Assembly: GCF_000455325.1 (NCBI RefSeq)
Contig: NZ_HG322953.1
Location: 748,612 to 812,611, forward strand
Reading direction: 5' to 3'
Source: Mycolicibacterium septicum DSM 44393
Lineage (GTDB): Bacteria; Actinomycetota; Actinomycetes; Mycobacteriales; Mycobacteriaceae
DNA: 64,000 bases
Shown here: positions 8,809-18,106 of the stretch, piece after piece
Position numbering within the stretch: the stretch's first letter is position 1
Layout: every line of letters starts with the position of its first letter
The notes under the pieces: generated by a model
Databases searched by the model: none
What the model was told of the DNA's origin: nothing
Seen by the model: the letters and a program-made list of their open reading frames with translations, nothing else
Made by a program: the position numbers and the translations under genes

Positions 8809-10426
8809 GGAGCCGCACCACGAACAGGGCGCCGCCGCCGGGAGCGTCGGTGACTTCGACCTCGCCCCCGTGCTGTGCGGTCACCAGGCGTACCAGGGCC
8901 AGCCCGATGCCCCTGCCGCCGGGTACATGGGCCTTGGACGTGACGCCGCGGGAGAAGATGGACTCCCGAAGATGTTCGGGTACACCGGGTCCCGAATCCG
9001 ATACGGCCAGCAGCAGCCCGGCCGAGTCGTCGATGCGGACGGTCACCTGTGCCGCCGCCGAGCCGACCGACACGTCCACAGCGTTGTCGATCAGGTTGCC
9101 CAGCAGCGTGATCACGTCGGTCGCCAGGGCCGGGTCGAGCGCGCTGAGGTGGCTGTCGCCGGTAAGGGCCAGGGCGACCCCGCTCTCGGCGGCCAGCGAT
9201 GTCTTGGCGATCAGCAGTGCCGCCACCGCGGGGTCGGAAACATGTTGGGTGACAGCCTCGTTGATCTCGGCGCGGCGCCGGGTCAGGGTGCCCACCAGAT
9301 CGCGCACCGCATCGAACTCGCCCAGCTGGACCAGCCCGGAGATGGTGTGCAGCTGATTGGAGAACTCGTGGGTCTGGGCCCGCAGCGTATCGGTCACGCT
9401 GCGGTGTGAGGACAGTTGTGCCTGCAGTGCGGCGAGCTCGGTGCTGTCGCGCATGGTGGTCACCGTACCGATGCGCTGGCCCTGGCTGCGGGCCGCACGG
9501 CGGTTGAGCGCCAGCACCCGGGTGCGGGTGGTGATCACCACATCCGAATCGTCGGCGCGAGTTCCCCGGCCGGACAACAGGAATGCCACCACGGCCGGCT
9601 CCAATCCGACCTCGTCGGCACGGCGGCCCACCGCATCCGCGCTGATACCCAGCAGATCGGATGCGCTGTCGTTGACCACCGTGATGACTCCATCGTTGTT
9701 CACCGCCACCACGCCCTCACGGATGCTGTGCAGCAGCGCTTCCCGGTGATCGGCCAGGCTGGCGATCTCGGCGATGTCCAGGCCGCGGGTGTGACGGGTG
9801 ATGCGCCGCGACAACAACCACGATGCGAGCATCCCGAGCGTCGCGCCCAGTCCCAGGTAGATCAGCAGCCGTTCGCCGGCCCCGCCCAACAACTCCCACA
9901 CCGACGGGTAGCGCTCGCTGACCGAGACGATCGCGAGCACCGCTCCGTCGGCGGCCAGAATCGGCACCTGTCCCACCAGGCGATGCGTGCCGTCGACGTC
10001 GGTGTCGCCGGACCAGGCGCGGCCTTCGTCGGCCCGGGTGGTGCTGAGGTCGAGTCGTTGCCCGACACGGGCGGGATCTGACGACACCCGCACAACCCCG
10101 GCCGGATCGGTGATCTCGGCCAGCTCGGCGCCCGACAGTGCCACCGCGCGGTCGACCTCGGGGGCCAGGACCTGGGCGGCGAACGGGTCGTCGTACCGGT
10201 CCCGGACGATCGGCGTGGACGCCACGTTCTCGGCGACCGCGATCATCCGTTGCCCGCGCACATCGCGGAACTCACGGGTGGATTGCGTCACCGACACCGC
10301 GGCCACCGCGATCAGTACCACCGCGACCACCAGCAGCTGGAACACGAGGAAGCGACCGGCCAGGCTGCCGCCCCGCAGCGACCGAGCCCGCGCGGACGGT
10401 GATGAACGCCCGACCAGTGAACTCAA
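8801..10426 (-). CDS. CitA/DcuS-type sensor histidine kinase
   Basis: The 541-aa membrane kinase has TM1 at about residues 27-47 (FLVFQLLVVAVVLIAVAAV) and an extracytoplasmic sensor domain at about 48-180. TM2 is at about 188-208, a PAS domain follows at about 220-330 (GVVAVNNDGVITVVNDSASD), and the H-box is THEFSNQLHTISGL. The ATPase has the N-box NLIDNAVDV and the G-boxes DSGPGVPEHLR and GRGIGLALV. This layout is that of CitA/DcuS sensors of citrate and dicarboxylates. The divergent gap to tctC is only 67 bp. Confidence 0.93.
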   Translation of the reverse strand: MSSLVGRSSPSARARSLRGGSLAGRFLVFQLLVVAVVLIAVAAVSVTQSTREFRDVRGQRMIAVAENVASTPIVRDRYDDPFAAQVLAPEVDRAVALSGAELAEITDPAGVVRVSSDPARVGQRLDLSTTRADEGRAWSGDTDVDGTHRLVGQVPILAADGAVLAIVSVSERYPSVWELLGGAGERLLIYLGLGATLGMLASWLLSRRITRHTRGLDIAEIASLADHREALLHSIREGVVAVNNDGVITVVNDSASDLLGISADAVGRRADEVGLEPAVVAFLLSGRGTRADDSDVVITTRTRVLALNRRAARSQGQRIGTVTTMRDSTELAALQAQLSSHRSVTDTLRAQTHEFSNQLHTISGLVQLGEFDAVRDLVGTLTRRRAEINEAVTQHVSDPAVAALLIAKTSLAAESGVALALTGDSHLSALDPALATDVITLLGNLIDNAVDVSVGSAAAQVTVRIDDSAGLLLAVSDSGPGVPEHLRESIFSRGVTSKAHVPGGRGIGLALVRLVTAQHGGEVEVTDAPGGGALFVVRLHA

Positions 10427-10493
10427 CGAACAAAACTTCCTTTGCGTCCGAATGGGTGACCTACGTCACGTCGTGGGTCCAGTATTGCTGAAC

Positions 10494-11477
10494 ATGAGGT
10501 TTCGACGTCTAGGTGCCGCGCTGATGGTGGCCGTGGTCGCACTGATGCTGGTGACGGCGTGCGGTGTCACCCGCGGCGATCAATCCCGCGGCCTGCACCG
10601 ACTGCGCATGATGGTGCCCAACAGTCCGGGTGGTGGCTACGACCTGACGGCGCGCACCGCGGTGAAGATCATGGAAGACAACGACATCACCGGGCGCATC
10701 GAGGTATTCAACGTCATCGGGGCCGGCGGCACTGTCGCGATGGCCCGGCTGATGAACGAAAAGGGCAACGACGACCTCATGATGATGATGGGGCTCGGCG
10801 TGGTGGGAGCGGTGTACACCAACGGCTCCTCGGCGCGCGCCTCGGACGCCACCGCACTGGCCAAGATGGTCGAGGAGCAGGAAGGCATTCTGGTGCCGGG
10901 GGATTCGCCGTTCCGCACCATCGGCGATCTGGTCGCGGCGTGGAAGGCCGATCCGGCCAAGGTCACGATCGGTGGCGGATCGTCACCGGGCGGACCGGAT
11001 CACCTGTTCCCGATGGAAACCGCACGCGCGGTCGGAGTCGACCCGCGCAAGGTCAACTACATCACCTACGACGGCGGCGGTGACCTGCTGACGGCTCTGC
11101 TCGGCAAGAAGATCGCGGCGGGCACCACCGGACTCGGCGAATTCGTCGACCAGATCGAGGCCGGCCAGGTCCGGGTACTTGCGGTGTCGGGGGCCAAGCG
11201 CGTGGACGGGATCGATGCGCCCACCCTGACCGAGGCCGGTATCGACCTCACGTTCACCAACTGGCGCGGAATACTCGCGCCGCCAGGAATTTCCGGTGAG
11301 GCCAGGGATGCGATGGTGCGCGCCCTGACCGATCTGCACGGCACCCAGCAGTGGCGCGACGCGCTGGTGAAGAACGGCTGGAGTGACGCGTTCAGCACCG
11401 GCGCGGACTTCGAACAGTTCCTGCGGGATCAGGACAAGCGCGTCTCGACGACGCTGAGCGAATTGGGGTTGTTGTGA
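10494..11477 (+). CDS. tctC: Tripartite tricarboxylate transporter substrate-binding lipoprotein TctC
   Basis: This 327-aa extracytoplasmic binding protein delivers tricarboxylates such as citrate to TctAB. The start at ATG 10494 is followed by a lipoprotein signal peptide ending in the lipobox LVTACG. Family blocks include MMVPNSPGGGYDLTART near the mature N-terminus and GGGSSPGGPDHL. It overlaps tctB by 4 bp. It differs from Gram-negative TctC in being a membrane-anchored lipoprotein, as expected without an outer periplasm. Confidence 0.93.
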   Translation: MRFRRLGAALMVAVVALMLVTACGVTRGDQSRGLHRLRMMVPNSPGGGYDLTARTAVKIMEDNDITGRIEVFNVIGAGGTVAMARLMNEKGNDDLMMMMGLGVVGAVYTNGSSARASDATALAKMVEEQEGILVPGDSPFRTIGDLVAAWKADPAKVTIGGGSSPGGPDHLFPMETARAVGVDPRKVNYITYDGGGDLLTALLGKKIAAGTTGLGEFVDQIEAGQVRVLAVSGAKRVDGIDAPTLTEAGIDLTFTNWRGILAPPGISGEARDAMVRALTDLHGTQQWRDALVKNGWSDAFSTGADFEQFLRDQDKRVSTTLSELGLL

Positions 11478-11959
11478 AGGTCGACAAGGCCCAGTATCTG
11501 GTCTGTGCGGTCCTGGTGGCCGTCGGCGGGTTCCTGATCTATGACGCGCTCACCTTGACCGGCGGGTTCGCCAAGGTCGACCCCGTTGGGCCGCGGGCAT
11601 TTCCGCTGGGAATCGGGATCGTCCTGATCGTGCTCGCGATGATCCTGGCGATCGCGATACCACGCGGATCGGTCGGCGAGGCGGACGCCGGTGAGGACGT
11701 CGACCCGAACATGCCGGGGGACCGGCGCACGGTGGGACTGTTGGTCGGACTGTTCGTATTGGTGATCGTCCTGGTCAAGCCGTTGGGGTGGGCCATCACC
11801 GGTGCGCTGTTGTTCGCCGGGGCGGCAACGATTCTCGGCAATCGCCACTACATCCGGAACCTCGCGATCGGCACGGTGCTGTCGGTGGGGAGCTTCTACG
11901 CGTTCTACTCCGGGCTCGGAATCCCGCTGCCCGCAGGCATTCTGGACGGGATTCTGTAA
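11474..11959 (+). CDS. tctB: Tripartite tricarboxylate transporter small membrane subunit TctB
   Basis: This 161-aa protein has four hydrophobic segments (YLVCAVLVAVGGFLIYDAL, FPLGIGIVLIVLAMILAIAI, VGLLVGLFVLVIVLVKPLGW, LAIGTVLSVGSFYAFYSGLG), typical of the DUF1468/TctB small subunit. The GTG start overlaps the tctC stop, and tctA begins immediately after the stop, so the three subunits are one translationally coupled unit. Confidence 0.9.
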   Translation: MKVDKAQYLVCAVLVAVGGFLIYDALTLTGGFAKVDPVGPRAFPLGIGIVLIVLAMILAIAIPRGSVGEADAGEDVDPNMPGDRRTVGLLVGLFVLVIVLVKPLGWAITGALLFAGAATILGNRHYIRNLAIGTVLSVGSFYAFYSGLGIPLPAGILDGIL

Positions 11960-13501
11960 ATGGGTAACTTTGAATGGTTGCTTCAGGGGTTCGCCGAGGC
12001 CGCGACCCCGATGAACCTGATGTACGCCGTGATCGGCGTGCTGCTGGGCACCGCGGTCGGTGTGCTGCCGGGCATCGGCCCGGCCATGACGGTGGCCCTG
12101 CTGCTGCCGGTGACCTACAACGTCAGCCCCAGCGCCGCCTTCATCATGTTCGCCGGGATCTTCTACGGCGGGATGTACGGCGGGTCGACCACCTCGATCC
12201 TGCTGAACACCCCGGGTGAATCCTCGTCGGTGATCACCGCGATCGAGGGCAACAAGATGGCCAAGGCCGGCCGGGCTGCGCAGGCGCTGGCCACCGCCGC
12301 GATCGGCTCCTTCGTGGCGGGCGCGATCGGCACCGCGCTACTGGCCGCCTTCGCGCCGCCGATCTCGCGGTTCGCGGTGACCCTCGGTGCGCCGTCCTAC
12401 CTGGCCATCATGCTGTTCGCCCTGGTCGCGGTCACCGCCGTACTCGGCTCCTCCAAGCTGCGCGGTGCGATCTCGCTGTTCCTCGGGCTGGCGATCGGCG
12501 TGGTCGGCATCGACTTCCTCACCGGCCAGCCGCGCGCCACCTTCGGCCTGCCCCAGTTGTCCGACGGCATCGACATTGTGGTGATCGCCGTGGCGATCTT
12601 CGCGCTCGGCGAGGCGCTGTGGGTGGCGGCGCATCTGCGCCGCAGGCCCGCCGACGTGATTCCGGTGGGGCGACCATGGATGAGCCGCGAGGATTTCGGC
12701 CGGTCGTGGAAACCGTGGCTGCGTGGCACCGCGTACGGGTTCCCGTTCGGCGCACTGCCCGCCGGTGGCGCCGAGTTGCCGACGTTCCTGTCGTACATCA
12801 CGGAGAAGCGGCTCTCCAAGCACCCCGAGGAGTTCGGCAAGGGCGCCATCGAGGGTGTGGCCGGACCCGAGGCGGCCAACAACGCCTCGGCGGCTGGCAC
12901 CCTGGTGCCGATGCTGTCGCTCGGGTTGCCTACCAACGCCACGGCCGCGGTGATGCTGACGGCGTTCGTGTCCTATGGGATTCAGCCCGGGCCAACGCTT
13001 TTCGAGAAGGAACCGCTGCTGATCTGGACCTTGATCGCCAGCCTGTTCATCGGCAACTTCCTGCTGCTGGTGCTCAACCTGCCGCTGGCGCCGCTGTGGG
13101 CCAAGCTGCTCCGCACGCCGCGGCCGTACCTGTACGCGGGCATCCTGTTCTTCGCCACGCTGGGGGCGTTCGCGGTCAACGTGCAACCCCTGGATCTGGT
13201 CCTGCTGCTCGTGTTCGGGCTGCTCGGTTTGATGATGCGCCGATTCGGATTGCCGGTGCTGCCGTTGATCATCGGGGTGATCCTGGGCCCACGCATCGAG
13301 CGGCAACTGCGTCAGAGCCTGCAGCTCGGCGGGGGTGACTGGACCAGCCTGTTCACCGAGCCCGTCGCGATCGTCACCTATGTGCTGATGGCCATCCTGT
13401 TGTTGATGCCATTGGTGCTCAAGATGATGCACCGCAGTGAGGAGACGCTGTTGATCGTCGAGGATGACGCGGATCAGCAGGAGAAGGCGACCCAGGCATG
13501 A
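11960..13501 (+). CDS. tctA: Tripartite tricarboxylate transporter large permease TctA
   Basis: This 513-aa permease with about 10-12 TM helices belongs to the DUF112/TctA family. It carries the repeated family motifs GVLPGIGPAMTVALLLPVTY, FYGGMYGGSTTSILLNTPGE and PEAANNASAAGTLVPMLSLG. It works with TctB and the TctC lipoprotein in Na+- or H+-driven tricarboxylate uptake. Its Asp/Gln-rich cytoplasmic C-terminus (DDADQQEKATQA) is followed 31 bp later by a universal stress protein gene that may be cotranscribed. Confidence 0.95.
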   Translation: MGNFEWLLQGFAEAATPMNLMYAVIGVLLGTAVGVLPGIGPAMTVALLLPVTYNVSPSAAFIMFAGIFYGGMYGGSTTSILLNTPGESSSVITAIEGNKMAKAGRAAQALATAAIGSFVAGAIGTALLAAFAPPISRFAVTLGAPSYLAIMLFALVAVTAVLGSSKLRGAISLFLGLAIGVVGIDFLTGQPRATFGLPQLSDGIDIVVIAVAIFALGEALWVAAHLRRRPADVIPVGRPWMSREDFGRSWKPWLRGTAYGFPFGALPAGGAELPTFLSYITEKRLSKHPEEFGKGAIEGVAGPEAANNASAAGTLVPMLSLGLPTNATAAVMLTAFVSYGIQPGPTLFEKEPLLIWTLIASLFIGNFLLLVLNLPLAPLWAKLLRTPRPYLYAGILFFATLGAFAVNVQPLDLVLLLVFGLLGLMMRRFGLPVLPLIIGVILGPRIERQLRQSLQLGGGDWTSLFTEPVAIVTYVLMAILLLMPLVLKMMHRSEETLLIVEDDADQQEKATQA

Positions 13502-13532
13502 CAACCGGCGAGCGTTTGCGAGAGGGGAACTC

Positions 13533-13925
13533 ATGATCGTGGTCGGCTACACCGCGGATGCCTTCGGCATCGCCGCGGTCGAGCACGCCATCGCCGAGGC
13601 CGCCCTGCGGGGCACCCGCCTTCTGGTGATCAACGCGACCTCGGGCGAGGCCTACGTGGACTCCCGGTTCGCCCGCTCCGGTCAGGTCCACGATGTCGAG
13701 GAACGGCTACGGGAGAGCGGCGTGCCGTTCGAGTTGCGCCAGCCGGTGGGGGTCGATGCGGCCACCGAACTTCTCGATGCGATGGACGCCGCCGATGCGG
13801 AGTTGCTGGTGATCGGTATCCGGCACCGCAGCCCGGTGGGCAAGCTGTTGCTGGGCAGCGTGTCGCAACAACTGCTGCTGGAATGCCCCAAACCGGTTCT
13901 TGCGGTCAAACCCGAGCACCACTAA
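13533..13925 (+). CDS. Universal stress protein (UspA) domain protein
   Basis: This 130-aa single Usp domain has the ATP-binding signature GIRHRSPVGKLLLGSVSQQ near the C-terminus and VVGYTADAFG at the start. ATG 13533 was chosen because GAGGGG lies just upstream and the Usp fold begins directly. The 31-bp distance to tctA suggests it belongs to the tct transcript; a Usp attached to a Tct operon also occurs in other actinobacteria. A regulatory or adenine-nucleotide-sensing role is inferred only. Confidence 0.88.
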   Translation: MIVVGYTADAFGIAAVEHAIAEAALRGTRLLVINATSGEAYVDSRFARSGQVHDVEERLRESGVPFELRQPVGVDAATELLDAMDAADAELLVIGIRHRSPVGKLLLGSVSQQLLLECPKPVLAVKPEHH

Positions 13926-14044
13926 TACTCTCTGAACTGGGACTTTTCTCCTCACACGGGCCATCTTCGCGCGGTGAGGATCAGTTTTCGTGGCGATAAC
14001 GTCGCTGGAAAGATCCGACAACACCCTCACCGCACGATGGGGGC

Positions 14045-17000
14045 ATGGCGGACGGCGCGGCCCCGGGTTCGGTCCCGGACAAGACACACCGGACTGCGTG
14101 TTCGTACTGTGGCGTCGGCTGCGGTATAGAGGTCACTACCAGGGTCGACGACGGCCGCACGGTGATCGCCCGGGTGAGCGGCGACAAGCTTCACCCCACG
14201 AATTTCGGCCGGCTGTGCACCAAGGGGGCGATGCACGCCGAGATGATGGCCGCCGACGACGACCGGCTCACGTCCGCTTTGCTGCGGCCCACGCGTTCCG
14301 ATGAACTGCTGCCGACGCCGGTGGACGACGCGGTAGCCGAGGCGGGGCGCCGGCTGCGGGCCATCGTCGACGAGCACGGCCCCGACGCCGTCGCCCTGTA
14401 TGTGTCCGGCCAGATGACGCTGGAGGCGCAGTACCTGGCCACCAAACTTGCCAAGGGTTTCCTGCGTACCGTGCACATCGAATCGAATTCCCGGTTGTGC
14501 ATGGCGAGTGCGGGCACGGGTTTCAAACACTCGCTGGGCTCCGACGGGCCGCCGGGGTCCTACACCGATTTCGACCGGGCCGACCTGTTCTTCGTCACCG
14601 GTGCCAACATGGCCGACTGTCATCCGATCCTGTTCCTGCGCATGGCCGATCGGCTCAAGGCCGGCGCCAAGCTGATCGTGGTGGACCCGCGCCGCAACGC
14701 GACCGCCGAACGTGCCGACCTGTTCCTGCAGATCAACCCGGGAACCGATCTGGCCCTGCTCAACGGTCTGCTGTACCTGTTGGTGGAGAGCGGTGACATC
14801 GACCATGAGTTCATCGCCGAGCACACCGCGGGCTGGGAGACGATGCCGGAGTTCCTGGCCGACTACCCACCGGACCGCGTCGCCGACATCACCGGAATCC
14901 CCGAGTCCGACATCCGCACCGCCGCAGCGATGATCGCCGAGGCCGGGGAGTGGATGAGTTGCTGGACCATGGGGCTCAACCAGAGCACGCACGGCACCTG
15001 GAACACCAACGCGATCTGTAATCTGCACCTGGCCACCGGCGCCATCTGCCGCCCGGGCAGCGGGCCGATGTCGTTGACCGGTCAGCCCAACGCCATGGGC
15101 GGCCGAGAGATGGGGTACATGGGGCCGGGTCTGCCCGGCCAGCGGGCGGTGTTCGCAGCCGATGACCGGGCGTTCGTCGAAACCCGGTGGGGGCTTGCGC
15201 CGGGCACCATCCGCTCCGAGGTCGGTCCCGGCACCATCGGCATGTTCGAGCAGATGGAGCAGGGCTTGATCAAGGCCTGCTGGATCATCTGCACGAATCC
15301 CGTTGCCAGCGTGGCCAACCGCAAGACGGTGATCAACGGTCTGGAGGCCGCCGAGCTGGTCGTCGTCCAGGATGCCTACCGGTCCACGGCCACCAATCAC
15401 TACGCGGACATCCTGCTGCCCGCCGCGTTGTGGGCGGAATCCGAAGGCGTCATGGTCAATTCGGAACGAAACCTGACCCTGCTGTCCCCGTCGCTCGCGC
15501 CGCTGGGACAGGCCCGGCCGGACTGGCAGCTGATCTGCGAGGTGGCCGCGCAGCTGGGATTCGCCGAACACTTCGATTACCAGTCCGCAGAAGAGGTCTT
15601 CGCCGAGATCCGCGGGTTCGCCAACCCGAAGACCGGATATGACCTGCGCGGCGCCGATTACGAGAGGCTGCGCCAGAGCCCCCTGCAGTGGCCGGTTCCA
15701 CCGGTCGACGGCCCCGGTGGGGAGGACGACCGGCACCCGATCCGCTACCTCAACGACGGCATCAGCCAGGAGCTGTTCGTCGACGCCGACGGCCACCGGC
15801 CGCGGCTGGCCTTCGCGACGCCGTCGCGGCGGGCCGTTTTCCACGCCCGGCCGCACATGGATGCCGCGGAACTGCCCGATGACGATTATCCGATGGTGCT
15901 CAACACCGGTCGGCTGCAACATCAATGGCACACCATGACCAAGACCGGCAAGGTGGACAAGCTCAACAAGCTCAACCCCGCGCCCTTCGTCGAAATCCAC
16001 CCGCTGGACGCTCTGGACCTCGACATCGTGGAGGGGCAACCGGTCGAGTTGACGTCCCGGCGGGGGCGCGCGGTGCTCCCCGCGGTGCTGTCGGACCGGG
16101 TGCGGCCCGGCAACTGCTTTGCGCCGTTTCACTGGAACGACGAACACGGTGAGTACCTGACCGTGAACGCCGTGACCAACGACGCCGTCGACCCGGACTC
16201 GTTGCAGCCCGAGTTCAAGGTGTGCGCGGTCAGCCTGCGTCCGGTCCGGTCGGTCGACGGCACGCCTGCGCTGCATCCGCTGGCCGCGGAAATGGGATTG
16301 AGTGCCGCGCACAAGCCGGCCCTGAGCCAGGACGAAAAGATCTATCTGGCCGGATTTTTCACCGGTCTTCCGGAAGATCCCGCGGGAGTGCCGGTACTTC
16401 CGGACGTGGCACCGATCAGCAACAAGGTGCGGCTGTGGGTGGACGGGGTGCTGGCCGGACGCTACTCGCGGGCCGGCGACCGTGCGCCGAGCGCGCTTTC
16501 GGTGCCAGGCGGGCCGCTGGTGTTGTGGGCTTCACAGACCGGTACCGCCGAGGAGTTCGCGGCCGGGCTGGCGGGCCGCATCGACGGTGCGTCGTTGGTC
16601 AACATGGATGAGCTCGCACTGGCCGACCTGGCCGCCGCACGCGACATTCTGGTGGTCACAAGCACATTCGGCGATGGTGGCCCACCGGACAACGGCGCCG
16701 ACTTCTGGAGCCGGCTGCAGGCCCCGGACGCCCCGCAGTTGCACGGGGTTCGCTATGCGGTTCTCGGGATCGGTGACAAGTCCTACGACAACTTCTGCGG
16801 ACATGCCAAATCCCTGGACCAGCGGCTGGCCGATCTGGGCGCCACCAAGCTGCTCGAGCGCGCCGACTGCGAGGCCTACGACGACGAGCCGTTGCGGCGC
16901 TGGGCCGATTCGGTCACCACGGCGCTCACCGGGGCCACGCCCGTCCCAGCGATCGCCGGCGGCGGCGCCCGCACGGTCATCCCCACCGAACCTGACGAAT

Positions 17001-18106
17001 TCACCAGGGCCAAGCCGATTCTGGCCGTGCTGGCGCGCAACGAGCTGCTGACGACGGCGAGCGCGGCCAAGGAGGTTCGCCAGTTCGGCTTCGACATCTC
17101 CGAGTACGACGTGAGCTATTCGGTCGGTGACTCACTGGGCGTCTATGCCAGCAACGATCCGGCCGTGGTCGACTCCTGGCTTGCGGCCACCGCGCTCAAC
17201 CCGGACTCGGTGATCGAGGTCGACGGCGTCGAGCAGTCGCTGCGCGACGCCCTCATCTCTTCCTATGACATCTGCCGCGTGACGCCGGACCTGCTGCGGT
17301 TCGTCGCGGACTCCTGCGCCGACAAGTCCGCGGCCAAGATCTTGCGCAATTCGGGCGAGCGGCGCAGCAATTGGCTGCGCAACCGCAACGGTCTCGACGT
17401 CGTGAGCGAGTTCGCGGTGCGCGCCGAACCCGAACAGTGGCAAGAGGTCCTGGTCCGATTGACCCCGCGCAACTACTCGATCTCGTCGAGCTCGTTGGTC
17501 AGTCCGCACGAGGTCCAGCTGACGGTGTCGGTGGTGCGTTACCGCGGGGCCGGCGGCTCGGCCAGGGGCGGGGTGTGTTCCACCTTCATGGCGGACCGGG
17601 CGGCTGCGGCGCCGGTGTTTCTGCAACGCTCACCGCATTTCCGGCCGCCCGAGGATGCGGGCACACCGATGATCATGGTCGGCCCGGGCACCGGCGTGGC
17701 GCCCTTCCGGGGATTCCTTCAGGAGCGACGGGCGCTGGGGCACGGCGGCCGCAACTGGTTGTTCTTCGGGGACCAGCACCGCAACGAGAACTTCTACTAT
17801 CGCGACGACCTGGAGGACATGGTCTCCGACGGCTTCCTGAGCCGGCTGGACCTCGCGTTCTCCCGGGATCAGGCCGACCGGGTGTACGTGCAGCACAAGA
17901 TGCTCGACCGCGGTGCCGAGGTGTGGCGCTGGCTGGACGACGGCGCCCACTTCTACGTCTGCGGTGACGCCTCCCGGATGGCCAAGGACGTGGACACGAC
18001 GCTGACCACGATCCTGCGCACCCACGGCGGGATGTCCGAGGACGCCGCCCGCGACTACAAGCGGGAACTGGTCGCCCAGAAGCGGTACGTGCGCGACGTC
18101 TACTGA
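14045..18106 (+). CDS. Assimilatory nitrate reductase fused to sulfite-reductase-type flavoprotein
   Basis: The 1353-aa protein joins two enzymes. Residues 1 to about 740 are a molybdopterin oxidoreductase of the NasA/NarB type, with the [4Fe-4S] motif CSYCGVGCGIEV and a downstream CTKG, and the block GSGPMSLTGQPNAMGGREMG. From about 818 there is a flavodoxin domain (LWASQTGTAEEFAAGLAGRI), then a CysJ-like FAD domain (RNYSISSSS) and an NADPH domain (GPGTGVAPFRGFLQERRALG ... YVCGDASRMAKDV). This architecture would let NAD(P)H reduce nitrate to nitrite in one cytoplasmic polypeptide. No nitrite reductase lies nearby. The 3' end overlaps the convergent regulator by 7 bp. Confidence 0.93.
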   Translation: MADGAAPGSVPDKTHRTACSYCGVGCGIEVTTRVDDGRTVIARVSGDKLHPTNFGRLCTKGAMHAEMMAADDDRLTSALLRPTRSDELLPTPVDDAVAEAGRRLRAIVDEHGPDAVALYVSGQMTLEAQYLATKLAKGFLRTVHIESNSRLCMASAGTGFKHSLGSDGPPGSYTDFDRADLFFVTGANMADCHPILFLRMADRLKAGAKLIVVDPRRNATAERADLFLQINPGTDLALLNGLLYLLVESGDIDHEFIAEHTAGWETMPEFLADYPPDRVADITGIPESDIRTAAAMIAEAGEWMSCWTMGLNQSTHGTWNTNAICNLHLATGAICRPGSGPMSLTGQPNAMGGREMGYMGPGLPGQRAVFAADDRAFVETRWGLAPGTIRSEVGPGTIGMFEQMEQGLIKACWIICTNPVASVANRKTVINGLEAAELVVVQDAYRSTATNHYADILLPAALWAESEGVMVNSERNLTLLSPSLAPLGQARPDWQLICEVAAQLGFAEHFDYQSAEEVFAEIRGFANPKTGYDLRGADYERLRQSPLQWPVPPVDGPGGEDDRHPIRYLNDGISQELFVDADGHRPRLAFATPSRRAVFHARPHMDAAELPDDDYPMVLNTGRLQHQWHTMTKTGKVDKLNKLNPAPFVEIHPLDALDLDIVEGQPVELTSRRGRAVLPAVLSDRVRPGNCFAPFHWNDEHGEYLTVNAVTNDAVDPDSLQPEFKVCAVSLRPVRSVDGTPALHPLAAEMGLSAAHKPALSQDEKIYLAGFFTGLPEDPAGVPVLPDVAPISNKVRLWVDGVLAGRYSRAGDRAPSALSVPGGPLVLWASQTGTAEEFAAGLAGRIDGASLVNMDELALADLAAARDILVVTSTFGDGGPPDNGADFWSRLQAPDAPQLHGVRYAVLGIGDKSYDNFCGHAKSLDQRLADLGATKLLERADCEAYDDEPLRRWADSVTTALTGATPVPAIAGGGARTVIPTEPDEFTRAKPILAVLARNELLTTASAAKEVRQFGFDISEYDVSYSVGDSLGVYASNDPAVVDSWLAATALNPDSVIEVDGVEQSLRDALISSYDICRVTPDLLRFVADSCADKSAAKILRNSGERRSNWLRNRNGLDVVSEFAVRAEPEQWQEVLVRLTPRNYSISSSSLVSPHEVQLTVSVVRYRGAGGSARGGVCSTFMADRAAAAPVFLQRSPHFRPPEDAGTPMIMVGPGTGVAPFRGFLQERRALGHGGRNWLFFGDQHRNENFYYRDDLEDMVSDGFLSRLDLAFSRDQADRVYVQHKMLDRGAEVWRWLDDGAHFYVCGDASRMAKDVDTTLTTILRTHGGMSEDAARDYKRELVAQKRYVRDVY

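Noticed and set aside
13926..14044. GlnR box upstream of the nitrate reductase gene
   Set aside because: A partial match (ATAAC then GAAAG near 13998-14013) has wrong spacing for the AC-n9-AC type consensus.
14027..16312. Long open frame of 761 codons on the minus strand opposite the nitrate reductase
   Set aside because: It is antisense to a protein with complete cofactor motifs. Its translation is Gly/Arg/His/Val-rich without any domain, a usual by-product of GC-rich codon bias.
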